Positions 1 through 6,860 of a stretch of 13,992 nt of DNA are shown here, piece after piece. How positions within the stretch are numbered: the first letter of the stretch is position 1; each line of letters opens with the position of its first letter. The notes under the pieces are model-generated. The model had not been told where the DNA came from. It saw only the letters and a list, made by a program, of their open reading frames with translations, and searched no databases. Made by a program: the position numbers and the translations under genes. This DNA is from CAWVWD01 sp965662365 (GTDB taxonomy: Bacteria; Bacteroidota; Bacteroidia; Chitinophagales; Saprospiraceae), in NCBI GenBank assembly GCA_965662365.1, contig CBFIHR010000096.1, positions 1 through 13,992 on the forward strand, in the 5' to 3' direction.

Positions 1-1310
1 TCGAGCCATTCTTTATCTTTAGTAACTTGATAATATTTCCATGCAGCCCAGCCAATATCGCCAGAAATATGGTGCTGAAACGGGCCAGTTAATGCCCAAA
101 CTGGCGTATCTTCTGAGCCATCCGCCGATGATTCCCACGGATACATCGCACCGTCGTAGCCGTGCGAAAAAGCATTTTGTTTTGCGGCTTCGAGTCGATT
201 GTAGCGATATTCCAAAATAGATTTGGCAATGTCAGGTTGTAACATTAATAACGGTGGAAACATCCAAATTTCGGTGTCCCAAAATACGTGACCGTTGTAA
301 CCTAAACCCGATAAACCCATTGGTGACAAACTCAATCCTGTGCCTTTTCGAGCAAAAGAATAGAGGTGATAAATCATTGAATGCACGTTTTTTTGTGCCG
401 CTATATCGCCCTCAATGATGATATCTGATTGCCACAATTCCGCCCAAGCGGCTTTGTGTTTTTTTAATAATCGATCCGTTCCTTCGAGTGCCGCATAAAT
501 CGTCAGGCGTTCGGCTTCGTTCAAAGGATCATTATAAGTAGCAGAGGAAACCGTTGAACCGACAACGCTAAATTTGTACGTTTCGCCCTTTTTAAGTTTT
601 TTATAGAACTTCGTCAAGTGACGATTATAGTCCCAATCTTCGTGAATTAAATCCGGTGCTTCGCCGTGTTTTTCAGTAAAAATAAAAGACACCGAAGCCG
701 CAACGTTCAATTTCCCGGACGGACTTTTGCCCATCGAAGTCATCAAGGGAATTTTGACATGCGGTCGGTCAATTTCTGCATATAAGTTACGAACATCTTG
801 CAAGTGTGTCGGTGCTTCGATGACGGCTTGTGGGTTAATTTCCACGTCTTCTTTTGCTCTGATTTCGACCATTGTCAAAGCGGTATAAGGTAAATGCCGC
901 AACGACATCATGGTGTGCGTTACGGTTGCTTTGTTCCCTACATCAAAAGTAGTGATAAGTTTTGCTTCCTTCATATCCAAGACTTGACGATAGTTAGAAG
1001 TTGTCTTTTCATCGACCCAAACACCGCCAATTATCATATTCATATTAACATGATTGAAAGTTTTGAGAATATTGGAAACTCGACCTCTTTGATAATAATC
1101 GTACGCTCCGTTGAGTACCACATCTTGAACTTGCATCGGTTTGGTAGAAGAGACTAAACCGACCATTCCGTTGGCTAAAGTTACACCATAATAATTGTTT
1201 GGATCGATGTCTTTGGCTTCGATGTGCCATGCTGATTTGCTGTAATCTTGTGCGTAGCTTATCGTTTGCATCATCATTATTGCGATAAGCAGCAGGAGTG
1301 TTTTTTTCAT
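1..1310 (-). CDS. Exported glycoside hydrolase family 65 protein, N-terminal two-thirds (3' end outside window)
   Basis: An open frame runs from ATG at 1310 off the left edge, giving 436 residues without a stop. Residues 1-20 form a Sec signal peptide (MKK, then a Leu/Ile/Met-rich core, then SYAQ), so the enzyme is exported. The following beta-rich part matches the GH65 N-terminal sandwich. The start of the (alpha/alpha)6 barrel is marked by FWDTEIW (343-349) and GYDGAMYPWESS (about 384-395), both GH65 hallmarks. The catalytic Glu lies further C-terminal and is not visible. GH65 includes phosphorylases and hydrolases of alpha-glucosides (maltose, trehalose, kojibiose). An exported member fits a periplasmic hydrolase, such as the kojibiose hydrolase type known from Flavobacterium, better than a cytoplasmic phosphorylase. 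The substrate cannot be fixed here. It is transcribed divergently from the yiaA/B-like gene. Confidence 0.9.
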   Translation of the reverse strand, partial: MKKTLLLLIAIMMMQTISYAQDYSKSAWHIEAKDIDPNNYYGVTLANGMVGLVSSTKPMQVQDVVLNGAYDYYQRGRVSNILKTFNHVNMNMIIGGVWVDEKTTSNYRQVLDMKEAKLITTFDVGNKATVTHTMMSLRHLPYTALTMVEIRAKEDVEINPQAVIEAPTHLQDVRNLYAEIDRPHVKIPLMTSMGKSPSGKLNVAASVSFIFTEKHGEAPDLIHEDWDYNRHLTKFYKKLKKGETYKFSVVGSTVSSATYNDPLNEAERLTIYAALEGTDRLLKKHKAAWAELWQSDIIIEGDIAAQKNVHSMIYHLYSFARKGTGLSLSPMGLSGLGYNGHVFWDTEIWMFPPLLMLQPDIAKSILEYRYNRLEAAKQNAFSHGYDGAMYPWESSADGSEDTPVWALTGPFQHHISGDIGWAAWKYYQVTKDKEWL

Positions 1311-1516
1311 TGTTTTAGTATAATTTGATTCTGTTGAATGGCGAAAAGTAACTTTTTATTTTGACTAAAAAAACTTTTTTACGGTATCATACGATATGTT
1401 TTTCTTTATCCTAAAATGGGTTTTATCAATCGCTGACCTGCTGTAATTCAATCCCTAACTTAATTTGAGAGAATAGTTTTTTACGTATAAAAAACGGTTT
1501 ATAAAAGAAGATAAGC

Positions 1517-1533
1517 TATTTTTGACAAAAATA
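1517..1533. promoter_or_regulatory. Palindromic double -7 element (TATTTTTG A CAAAAATA)
   Basis: TATTTTTG at 1517-1524 is an exact Bacteroidota -7 element (TAnnTTTG) reading rightward, 40 bp before the ATG at 1564. One base further, CAAAAATA at 1526-1533 is the same element on the minus strand, facing the GH65 gene. Together they form a perfect palindrome around one central A, in the gap between divergent genes. No good -33 TTTG is seen at the usual 19-21 bp on either side, so promoter strength is uncertain. A dimeric-regulator operator is an alternative reading. Confidence 0.5.
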
Positions 1534-1563
1534 TCCTTATTAATTTTCATAAAAAAAATCATT

Positions 1564-1839
1564 ATGAGTTCATTTATAGATTATAATAATTCAAAGTCGT
1601 TTTATGTCATGTCATGGATTTCTTTCATCATTTCTTTTGTAGGAATGGCGGCCGGATTAATTTATTTGGAGATGGCAATAGCAGCAAAAGCTTTTTTTAC
1701 AATGACTTATTTATTTAGTATCAGTGCCTGCTTTACCCTGGCAAAAGTAATTCGAGATAAGCACGAAGCTGAGAAATTTGTTAATAAAATCGAAAGTGCA
1801 AAAACAGAGAAGTTTTTAACAGAAAATACGAATGTCTAA
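1564..1839 (+). CDS. YiaA/YiaB two-helix family inner membrane protein
   Basis: A 91-residue protein. Two hydrophobic helices are visible, about residues 13-36 (the WISFIISFVGMAAGLIYLEM stretch) and 42-60 (FFTMTYLFSISACFTLAK). They are followed by the family's signature charged end VIRDKHEAEK and a Lys/Glu-rich tail. This matches the yiaA/yiaB two-helix domain (PF05360); the biochemical role is unknown for the family. The ATG at 1564 is chosen over an in-frame TTG at 1522 because that TTG lies inside the -7 promoter element 1517-1524, and because homologues begin near here. The ATG follows an A-rich leader. It is a lone gene, ended by a hairpin shared with the convergent phosphotransferase gene. 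Confidence 0.82.
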   Translation: MSSFIDYNNSKSFYVMSWISFIISFVGMAAGLIYLEMAIAAKAFFTMTYLFSISACFTLAKVIRDKHEAEKFVNKIESAKTEKFLTENTNV

Positions 1840-1855
1840 TCTTCGAAGAGAAACC

Positions 1856-1902
1856 CGTGTGGCAAACTGGTCATTTTTTATGCAAATCCAGTTTGCAGCA
1901 CG
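1856..1902. terminator. Stem-loop between convergent genes, likely bidirectional terminator
   Basis: GCAAACTGG (1862-1870) pairs perfectly with CCAGTTTGC (1888-1896) over a 17-nt loop. The stem is extended by CGTG (1856-1859) with CACG (1899-1902) across a 2x2 internal loop. It lies 17 bp after the yiaA/B stop and is followed by the T-rich stretch 1910-1922. It could stop transcription from both sides, although the U tract is not adjacent to the stem. Confidence 0.5.
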
Positions 1903-2036
1903 ATGCTAATATTTTTATTTTTGGAGTAATGTAAAAATCTGGCTTTTTAACGCAGCACAATTCATTTTAGCTTAAAACAGTTTATAGAAGCTATGTTCAA
2001 TTGATTTTTAAAATACAACTTATCAATTTTCAATAC

Positions 2037-3098
2037 CTAAAATAAATTTTCAATACGATTTTTCTTAATCGCCATAAAAGCCATTGTAATAAATAATTCG
2101 GTCGCTTTATTCAATTGTGCGAACCGAGGATCCGTCGTTAATCCTTTGTGATAACGATAATAAATCTGCTGCACAATCACCGCTAATTTGAACAAACCAA
2201 AGACATAATAAAACACCAAGTTATCAATATTTCGACCACTTTTTTGAGCGTATAATTCTACTAATTCAGAACGACTCGGATTCCCCTGCATTGCAGTTGG
2301 AGAAGGTAAGCCTTTCAAAATCATTTCGTGATCAGAAGCCATTGACCAGTACGCCAATGAAGTCCCCAAATCCATCAATGGATCGCCCAGCGTACACATT
2401 TCCCAATCCAAAACAGCCGTTAAGTTTTGCCAAGTAGCATTTTCAAAGACGACGTTATCATATTTGTAATCATTATGAATCAACCGATGTTCATATACTT
2501 TCGGTTGATTATCTTGTAGCCATTGAATCACAAAAGGAGCGGCTTTTATTTCGTCCGTTTTGGCTTTCAGGTATTGTTTTCCCCAGTTTGTCACTTGTCT
2601 TTCGACATAACCTGCCGGTCGTCCCAAGTCACTTAAACCGACCGCTTCATAATCGAAATCGTGCAATTCTACAAAAGTATCCAGCCATTTATCCGCTATT
2701 ATTTTAAAATCGTTAGATGGAATTTGGCGTTTGTGGGCTTCCTTCGCCGATAAAATAATTCCATCAATTTTTTCCATAATATAAAACGAAGCACCGATGA
2801 TGTCGGCATTTTCCGTATAAGTATAGACTTTTGGCACTTTCGTAAATCCTTTATTCAAACCCGATAAAACCTTAAATTCTCGCCCCATATCATGGCCACG
2901 TTTGACCGCACCGACAGGCGGCCGACGCAAGACCAACGACTTTTCCTCAATATCTAATTGATACGTCAAGTTAGAAAACCCAGTCGAAAATTGGTAAATG
3001 TTTAATGGCGATTTTCTATCGTTAATCAACTGATTTTCAAATAAATATTGTTTTAAATTCGCTTCGTGCAGTTCTTCGCCTTTTCTTACTTTTTGCAT
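2037..3098 (-). CDS. APH-fold phosphotransferase, acyl-CoA dehydrogenase-associated (ACAD10/11-like) type
   Basis: A 353-residue cytoplasmic protein of the aminoglycoside phosphotransferase / choline kinase fold (PF01636). Visible motifs in order: GFSNLTYQL (40-48, nucleotide-loop region), VLRRPP (56-61, typical of this subfamily), YIMEKIDG (106-113, hinge), the catalytic loop HNDYKYDN (208-215; Asp210 as catalytic base, Asn215 for metal) and LDWEMCTLGDPLMDLG (230-245; metal-binding Asp231). The VLRRPP and LDWE..LGDPL.DLG signatures separate it from true antibiotic kinases and place it with the phosphotransferases found beside acyl-CoA dehydrogenases, where characterised relatives (LvaA, ACAD10/11 kinase domain) phosphorylate 4-hydroxyacyl-CoA. 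Substrate assignment is inference. It is divergent from the SDR gene and has its own consensus promoter at 3203-3234, implying a leader of about 100 nt. Confidence 0.85.
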   Translation of the reverse strand: MQKVRKGEELHEANLKQYLFENQLINDRKSPLNIYQFSTGFSNLTYQLDIEEKSLVLRRPPVGAVKRGHDMGREFKVLSGLNKGFTKVPKVYTYTENADIIGASFYIMEKIDGIILSAKEAHKRQIPSNDFKIIADKWLDTFVELHDFDYEAVGLSDLGRPAGYVERQVTNWGKQYLKAKTDEIKAAPFVIQWLQDNQPKVYEHRLIHNDYKYDNVVFENATWQNLTAVLDWEMCTLGDPLMDLGTSLAYWSMASDHEMILKGLPSPTAMQGNPSRSELVELYAQKSGRNIDNLVFYYVFGLFKLAVIVQQIYYRYHKGLTTDPRFAQLNKATELFITMAFMAIKKNRIENLF

Positions 3099-3202
3099 TT
3101 TTCAGTTTGAGGAGTTTAAGTAGTGCCGTTGTTTAGGTAATTCTTAGGTACTAAAACCGTTTAGATTTTGTAGTTTTACAGTAATAGTTTGAATTCTACT
3201 TA

Positions 3203-3234
3203 CAAAACTACTCAAACTATAGCACATTGGCAAA
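3203..3234 (-). promoter_or_regulatory. Consensus Bacteroidota promoter for the phosphotransferase gene
   Basis: Read on the minus strand: TTTG (3234-3231), 20 bp, then TAGTTTTG (3210-3203), an exact -33/-7 pair for the primary sigma factor of this phylum. Transcription would start near 3196, about 98 nt before the phosphotransferase ATG at 3098. The promoter lies inside the leader of the divergent SDR gene, so the two transcription units share this 180-bp gap. Confidence 0.6.
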
Positions 3235-3278
3235 GGCAATGCGGTTTGCCTTTGATGTCTTACAAAAAACTAAAAGAA

Positions 3279-4043
3279 ATGATTAAACAATTTGATTTAA
3301 CTGGAAAAGTAGCAATTGTAACGGGTTCGTCAAAAGGAATTGGCGAAGCCATCGCCCGAGGATTGGCTGAACACGGAGCGAAAGTCGTAATTAGTAGCCG
3401 AAAACAAGAGGCTTGTGACAACGTCGTCGAAAAATTAAAAGCAGATGGTTTCGATGCTATCGGGATTGCCTGTCATGTAGGCGATGATGCACAACGTAAA
3501 AACTTGGTCAGTTCAACGATCGAACATTTTGGCGGAGTTGATATTTTGATTAATAATGCCGCTACAAACCCGACTTTTGCTCCTTTGATTCAAGCACAAG
3601 AAGAAACTTTTGATAAAATAATGAACGTCAATGTTAAAGCCTGTATGCTTTTGGCAAACTTATGTTTTCCGAGTATGCAAAGCCGTGGTGGCGGTTCGAT
3701 TATTAATATTGCATCCGTAGAAGGTATGAAACCTTCCCCATTTTTGGGAATGTACAGTGTGAGCAAAGCTGCTTTAATTATGCTTTCACAAAGTCAAGCC
3801 AAAGAATGGGGCAGTTTCAATATTCGCAGTAACGCCCTTTGTCCAGGGTTAATTCAAACAAAATTCAGTTCTGCACTTTGGAAAAATGAAAAAATCCTCC
3901 ATCAATTTATCAATCACATTCCGAGCAAACGCATGGCACAACCCGAGGAAATGGCAGGTTTAGCGGTTTTCTTGGCTTCCGATGCGGCAAGTTATTGTAC
4001 TGGTGGCGTTTATACGGCCGATGGTGGTTATATGGTGGCTTAA
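3279..4043 (+). CDS. Short-chain dehydrogenase/reductase (classical SDR)
   Basis: A 254-residue NAD(P)(H)-dependent oxidoreductase with the full classical SDR set: TGSSKGIG (15-22) for cofactor binding, NNAA (92-95), Asn118 in MNVNVK, catalytic Ser146 (NIASVEG), Tyr159 and Lys163 (YSVSK), the PG motif (189-190) and a C-terminal TADGGY. Length is typical for the family. The start at 3279 (MIKQFDLTGKVAIVTG) is preferred because it places the Rossmann strand at the usual distance from the N-terminus. In-frame ATG 3255 and TTG 3189 would add 8 and 30 residues, and the TTG lies in the divergent-promoter region. The natural substrate is unknown. Pairing with the phosphotransferase suggests a 3- or 4-oxo/hydroxyacyl-CoA or related alcohol. 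Confidence 0.88.
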   Translation: MIKQFDLTGKVAIVTGSSKGIGEAIARGLAEHGAKVVISSRKQEACDNVVEKLKADGFDAIGIACHVGDDAQRKNLVSSTIEHFGGVDILINNAATNPTFAPLIQAQEETFDKIMNVNVKACMLLANLCFPSMQSRGGGSIINIASVEGMKPSPFLGMYSVSKAALIMLSQSQAKEWGSFNIRSNALCPGLIQTKFSSALWKNEKILHQFINHIPSKRMAQPEEMAGLAVFLASDAASYCTGGVYTADGGYMVA

Positions 4044-4193
4044 ATAATCGTTGAGGACAAACGGTCAACCGACGCTTATTCCTCGCTTGACGGATTTCGT
4101 ATGGTTCGGTCAACCAGTTTTATGAAAAAACCTTTAAACAATCCTATCTAATTTTTCTTCGTGTAGCATTACAACATTCAAAATAAAATCAAA

Positions 4194-6104
4194 ATGCAAA
4201 TACCTAAACTAACGATAATAACTATATTATCACTTATCATCAGTTGTACACCAGTTCAAGAAGTACAAAAAACGACAACGGAAGTTGAAGAAGTGATTGA
4301 AGAACAGCTCAGCTATCCAGAACAGCATTATAACAAAGCAGAATATTACATCGAAATGCGAGATGGAACGATGCTTTATACCGTTGTTTACTCACCAAAA
4401 GATACTTCAAAAGAATATCCGATTTTGATGAAACGAACGCCTTATAGTTGTCGTCCTTATGGTGCGGATAAATTTCCGAAAAGTTTAGGACCTTCAAAGT
4501 TTTTGATGGAAGATAAATACATTTTTGTGTATCAAGATGTACGAGGTCGTTGGATGTCTGACGGTTCGTATGATAATATGCGACCTCATGTTGCAGATAA
4601 AAAATCAGACAAAGACATCGACGAAAGTTCGGATACTTACGATACAATTGATTGGTTATTGAAAAATATCAAAAATCATAATGGAAATGTTGGTCAATGG
4701 GGAATTTCCTATCCGGGATTTTATACAACTGCTGGTGCAGTCGAAGCTCACCCTGCAATGAAAGCTTCATCGCCTCAAGCTCCGATTGCAGATTTTTACT
4801 TTGACGATTTTCATCATCAAGGTGCGTATTTGTTGAGTTATTTTCGAGCAACTGCGGTTTTTGGTTATCAAAAAGAAGGACGAACGACAGAAAGTTGGTA
4901 TCCGAGAATTGACTTAGGAACGCCAGACCAGTATAAGTTTTTTTTAGAAATGGGTTCTTTGAAAAACGGTGATAAATATTTTGGTGAAGATAACTTCTTT
5001 TGGCAACAGCTTAAAAATCATCCTGATTATGATGAGTTTTGGCAAAAACGAAGCATTATTCCACATTTGAATAATATCAATCACGCAGTAATGACTGTTG
5101 GCGGTTGGTTTGATGCAGAAGATTTGTATGGACCTTTGACAACTTACAAAACGATTGAACAAAACAATCCGAATACGTATAATACGATTGTTATGGGACC
5201 TTGGAGTCATGGAAATTGGGCGAGAGAACGAGGCTCACAATACGTTGGTAACATTTATTTTGGCGATAGTATTTCGACTTTTTATCAAAAAAATATCGAA
5301 CGACCATTTTTTACGTATCATTTAAAAGGTGGCGAATCTCCGAATTTACCAGATGCGTATTTGTTTGATACAGGAAAAAAGGAATGGAAAAAGTTTGATA
5401 AATGGCCAGTTGCGTCAAGCAAAAAAAGTAAACTTTACTTACACGAAAAAGGCAAATTGGCATTCGATAAAGCACCAGAACAAACCAAAAGTTTTTCGGA
5501 TTACATCAGTGATCCTGCGAAACCTGTTCCGTATTCGGAAGATATAAAAGTCGTTTTTACACCTCGAAAGTTTATGACTGATGACCAACGTTTTGCTGGT
5601 CGTCGTCCGGATGTTTTGGTTTTTCAAACAGATATTTTGGAGGAAGATATTACGTTAGGTGGAGAATTATTAGCAAAATTAAAAGTTGCAACAACCGGAA
5701 CTGATGCAGATTGGATTGTGAAAATAATTGATGTTCATCCTTCTGACCATGAAAATTATCCTGACAATCCAAAACATATCAAAATGGGAGATTATGAAAT
5801 GTTGGTGCGAAGCGAAGTGATTCGTGGTCGTTATCGCAATAGTTTTTCTAAACCTGAACCTTTCGTCCCGAATGAAGTAACCGCAGTTGATTTGAAGCTG
5901 CAAGATGTCTTACATACGTTCAAAAAAGGTCATCGAATTATGATTCAAATTCAAAGTACTTGGTTTCCTTACATTGATAGAAATCCACAGAAATATGTCG
6001 ATAACATCTTTTATGCGAATGAGGAAGATTTTATCAAAGCAACGCATAAAGTCTTTCACGATAAAGAAAATTCGACTTATTTAGAAGTGGAAATTTTAGA
6101 TTAA
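4194..6104 (+). CDS. Lipoprotein CocE/NonD-family (S15-like) hydrolase, alpha-amino-acid ester hydrolase type
   Basis: A 636-residue enzyme with a lipoprotein signal peptide (hydrophobic 5-17, lipobox LIISC, Cys18), so it is probably membrane-anchored in the envelope. The alpha/beta-hydrolase part contains YQDVRGRW (113-120), nucleophile Ser172 in GISYPGF, Asp307 in GGWFDAED (303-310) and His339 in GPWSHGNW. The C-terminal third is the jelly-roll domain of X-Pro dipeptidyl-peptidase/CocE proteins, with F-Q-T-D-I-L-E-E-D near 480. Besides the triad it has acidic residues Asp204/205, Glu309 and Asp310, matching the carboxylate cluster by which alpha-amino-acid ester hydrolases bind a substrate alpha-amino group. 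Expected substrates are therefore amino-acyl esters/amides or small peptides rather than cocaine-like esters; this is inference. It ends inside a 25-bp inverted repeat shared with the convergent HAD gene. Confidence 0.87.
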   Translation: MQIPKLTIITILSLIISCTPVQEVQKTTTEVEEVIEEQLSYPEQHYNKAEYYIEMRDGTMLYTVVYSPKDTSKEYPILMKRTPYSCRPYGADKFPKSLGPSKFLMEDKYIFVYQDVRGRWMSDGSYDNMRPHVADKKSDKDIDESSDTYDTIDWLLKNIKNHNGNVGQWGISYPGFYTTAGAVEAHPAMKASSPQAPIADFYFDDFHHQGAYLLSYFRATAVFGYQKEGRTTESWYPRIDLGTPDQYKFFLEMGSLKNGDKYFGEDNFFWQQLKNHPDYDEFWQKRSIIPHLNNINHAVMTVGGWFDAEDLYGPLTTYKTIEQNNPNTYNTIVMGPWSHGNWARERGSQYVGNIYFGDSISTFYQKNIERPFFTYHLKGGESPNLPDAYLFDTGKKEWKKFDKWPVASSKKSKLYLHEKGKLAFDKAPEQTKSFSDYISDPAKPVPYSEDIKVVFTPRKFMTDDQRFAGRRPDVLVFQTDILEEDITLGGELLAKLKVATTGTDADWIVKIIDVHPSDHENYPDNPKHIKMGDYEMLVRSEVIRGRYRNSFSKPEPFVPNEVTAVDLKLQDVLHTFKKGHRIMIQIQSTWFPYIDRNPQKYVDNIFYANEEDFIKATHKVFHDKENSTYLEVEILD

Positions 6105-6171
6105 ATGTTCGAGTGTTCAATTGTTTTAGTGTTTGGTTAATACTCGAACAATTGAACACTCGAACATTTAA
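6101..6171. terminator. Perfect 25-bp inverted repeat spanning both convergent stop codons; bidirectional terminator
   Basis: Bases 6101-6125 are the exact reverse complement of 6147-6171, with a 21-nt loop between. The left arm holds the TAA (6102-6104) of the CocE-like gene and the right arm the TAA (6168-6170, minus strand) of the HAD gene, in mirror positions. The arm sequence also contains ACTCGAACA twice (6142-6150, 6157-6165), allowing a competing shorter pairing. Arms end in short A/T runs rather than long U tracts. Confidence 0.75.
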
Positions 6172-6806
6172 ACATCAATCCTCACTTCCGTGTAATCATT
6201 AACAAATTGCAAAATATGGTCAAAATGAGTAAATTCTTCCTTTGAATGCGTTGTCGTGACAATGATGGCTTTACAACCAGCGTTTTTTGCCGTTGCTGCA
6301 CCCGAAACACTATCTTCAAAAACCAAACAATCTTCGGGTTTCAAGTTCAGACTTGCGGCTGCTTTTAAGAAAATCTCTGGATTTGGCTTGCCTTTGCTCA
6401 CGCTTCCTGCATGAAAAACCCCCTTGAAATAGTGGCGAATATTCAAGGCATCTAACACAAAATTTGCATTATCCGCAGGAGCTGCCGTGCCGATTGCCAT
6501 CGGAATATTTGCTTGGTGTAATTGTTCCAAAAATGCTGGTAAACCATCAATTAATTGCAATTTCGACTTAAAATAATCTCGATAAGCCGCTTCTTTTCGG
6601 TTAGAAATTTCGAGTCGTTCTTCGTCTGAATATTTATCACCAAATAAGCGTTTCAGTATTTCCGTATTTACGCCGTGTATTTCTGCTTTCACTTTAGCAA
6701 TTGACCAATCTAAGCCCAAATCCTTCAAGACTTGTTGCCATATTCGGTGATGTACCATCATATTGTCCACCATCGTTCCGTCCATATCGAAAATAATTCC
6801 TTTCAT
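6168..6806 (-). CDS. HAD-superfamily IA phosphatase/phosphomutase-like (beta-PGM-like subfamily)
   Basis: A 212-residue cytoplasmic protein with all four HAD motifs: DMDGT (7-11; nucleophile Asp7, acid/base Asp9), Thr107 in AIGTAA, Lys140 in KGKPNPEIF, and FEDSVSG (163-169; Glu164, Asp165 binding Mg2+). A small helical C1 cap lies between motifs I and II. It resembles beta-phosphoglucomutases and sugar phosphatases, but the cap sequence HGVNTEIL has His and Thr where lactococcal beta-PGM has Lys45 and Arg49. A small-sugar phosphatase is therefore at least as likely as a mutase. It lies 51 bp downstream of the isomerase gene on the same strand, with a separate -7 element, so it can be read alone or with that gene. 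Confidence 0.82.
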   Translation of the reverse strand: MKGIIFDMDGTMVDNMMVHHRIWQQVLKDLGLDWSIAKVKAEIHGVNTEILKRLFGDKYSDEERLEISNRKEAAYRDYFKSKLQLIDGLPAFLEQLHQANIPMAIGTAAPADNANFVLDALNIRHYFKGVFHAGSVSKGKPNPEIFLKAAASLNLKPEDCLVFEDSVSGAATAKNAGCKAIIVTTTHSKEEFTHFDHILQFVNDYTEVRIDV

Positions 6807-6852
6807 ATTTTTAAATTTTTTATGTTCTTAAATTTTAGTTTAGAACTTATTT

Positions 6853-6860
6853 CAAACCTA
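6853..6860 (-). promoter_or_regulatory. -7 element TAGGTTTG for the HAD phosphatase gene
   Basis: CAAACCTA on the plus strand reads TAGGTTTG on the minus strand, an exact TAnnTTTG about 47 bp upstream of the HAD ATG. It overlaps the TAG stop (6858-6860) of the isomerase gene. No TTTG is seen at 19-21 bp upstream, so activity is uncertain. Confidence 0.4.

Noticed and set aside
894..1230. Open frames on both strands over the GH65 gene
   Set aside because: They overlap the long GH65 frame, which has clear family motifs and an uninterrupted reading.
1522..1563. TTG start extending the YiaA/B protein by 14 residues
   Set aside because: The TTG is part of the TATTTTTG promoter element, so the transcript would begin downstream of it. 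The same reasoning rejects TTG 10316 for the HAD-IIA gene.
2037..3098. Aminoglycoside resistance kinase
   Set aside because: The VLRRPP and LDWEMCTLGDP signatures belong to the acyl-CoA-associated phosphotransferase subfamily, not to antibiotic-modifying enzymes.
4062..4115. Direct repeat CGGTCAACC (4062-4070, 4107-4115) after the SDR gene
   Set aside because: Only two 9-bp copies and a weak 5-bp hairpin without a U tract; not enough to call an operator or terminator.
1..6806. GH65 phosphorylase plus beta-phosphoglucomutase disaccharide pathway
   Set aside because: The GH65 protein carries a signal peptide, so it is probably an exported hydrolase; the HAD protein lacks key mutase residues; and the genes are 4.9 kb apart with unrelated genes between.
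6824..6846. Hairpin GTTCTTAAA/TTTAGAAC between isomerase and HAD genes
   Set aside because: All-AT core, one bulge and no U tract; stability looks too low for a terminator or riboswitch.
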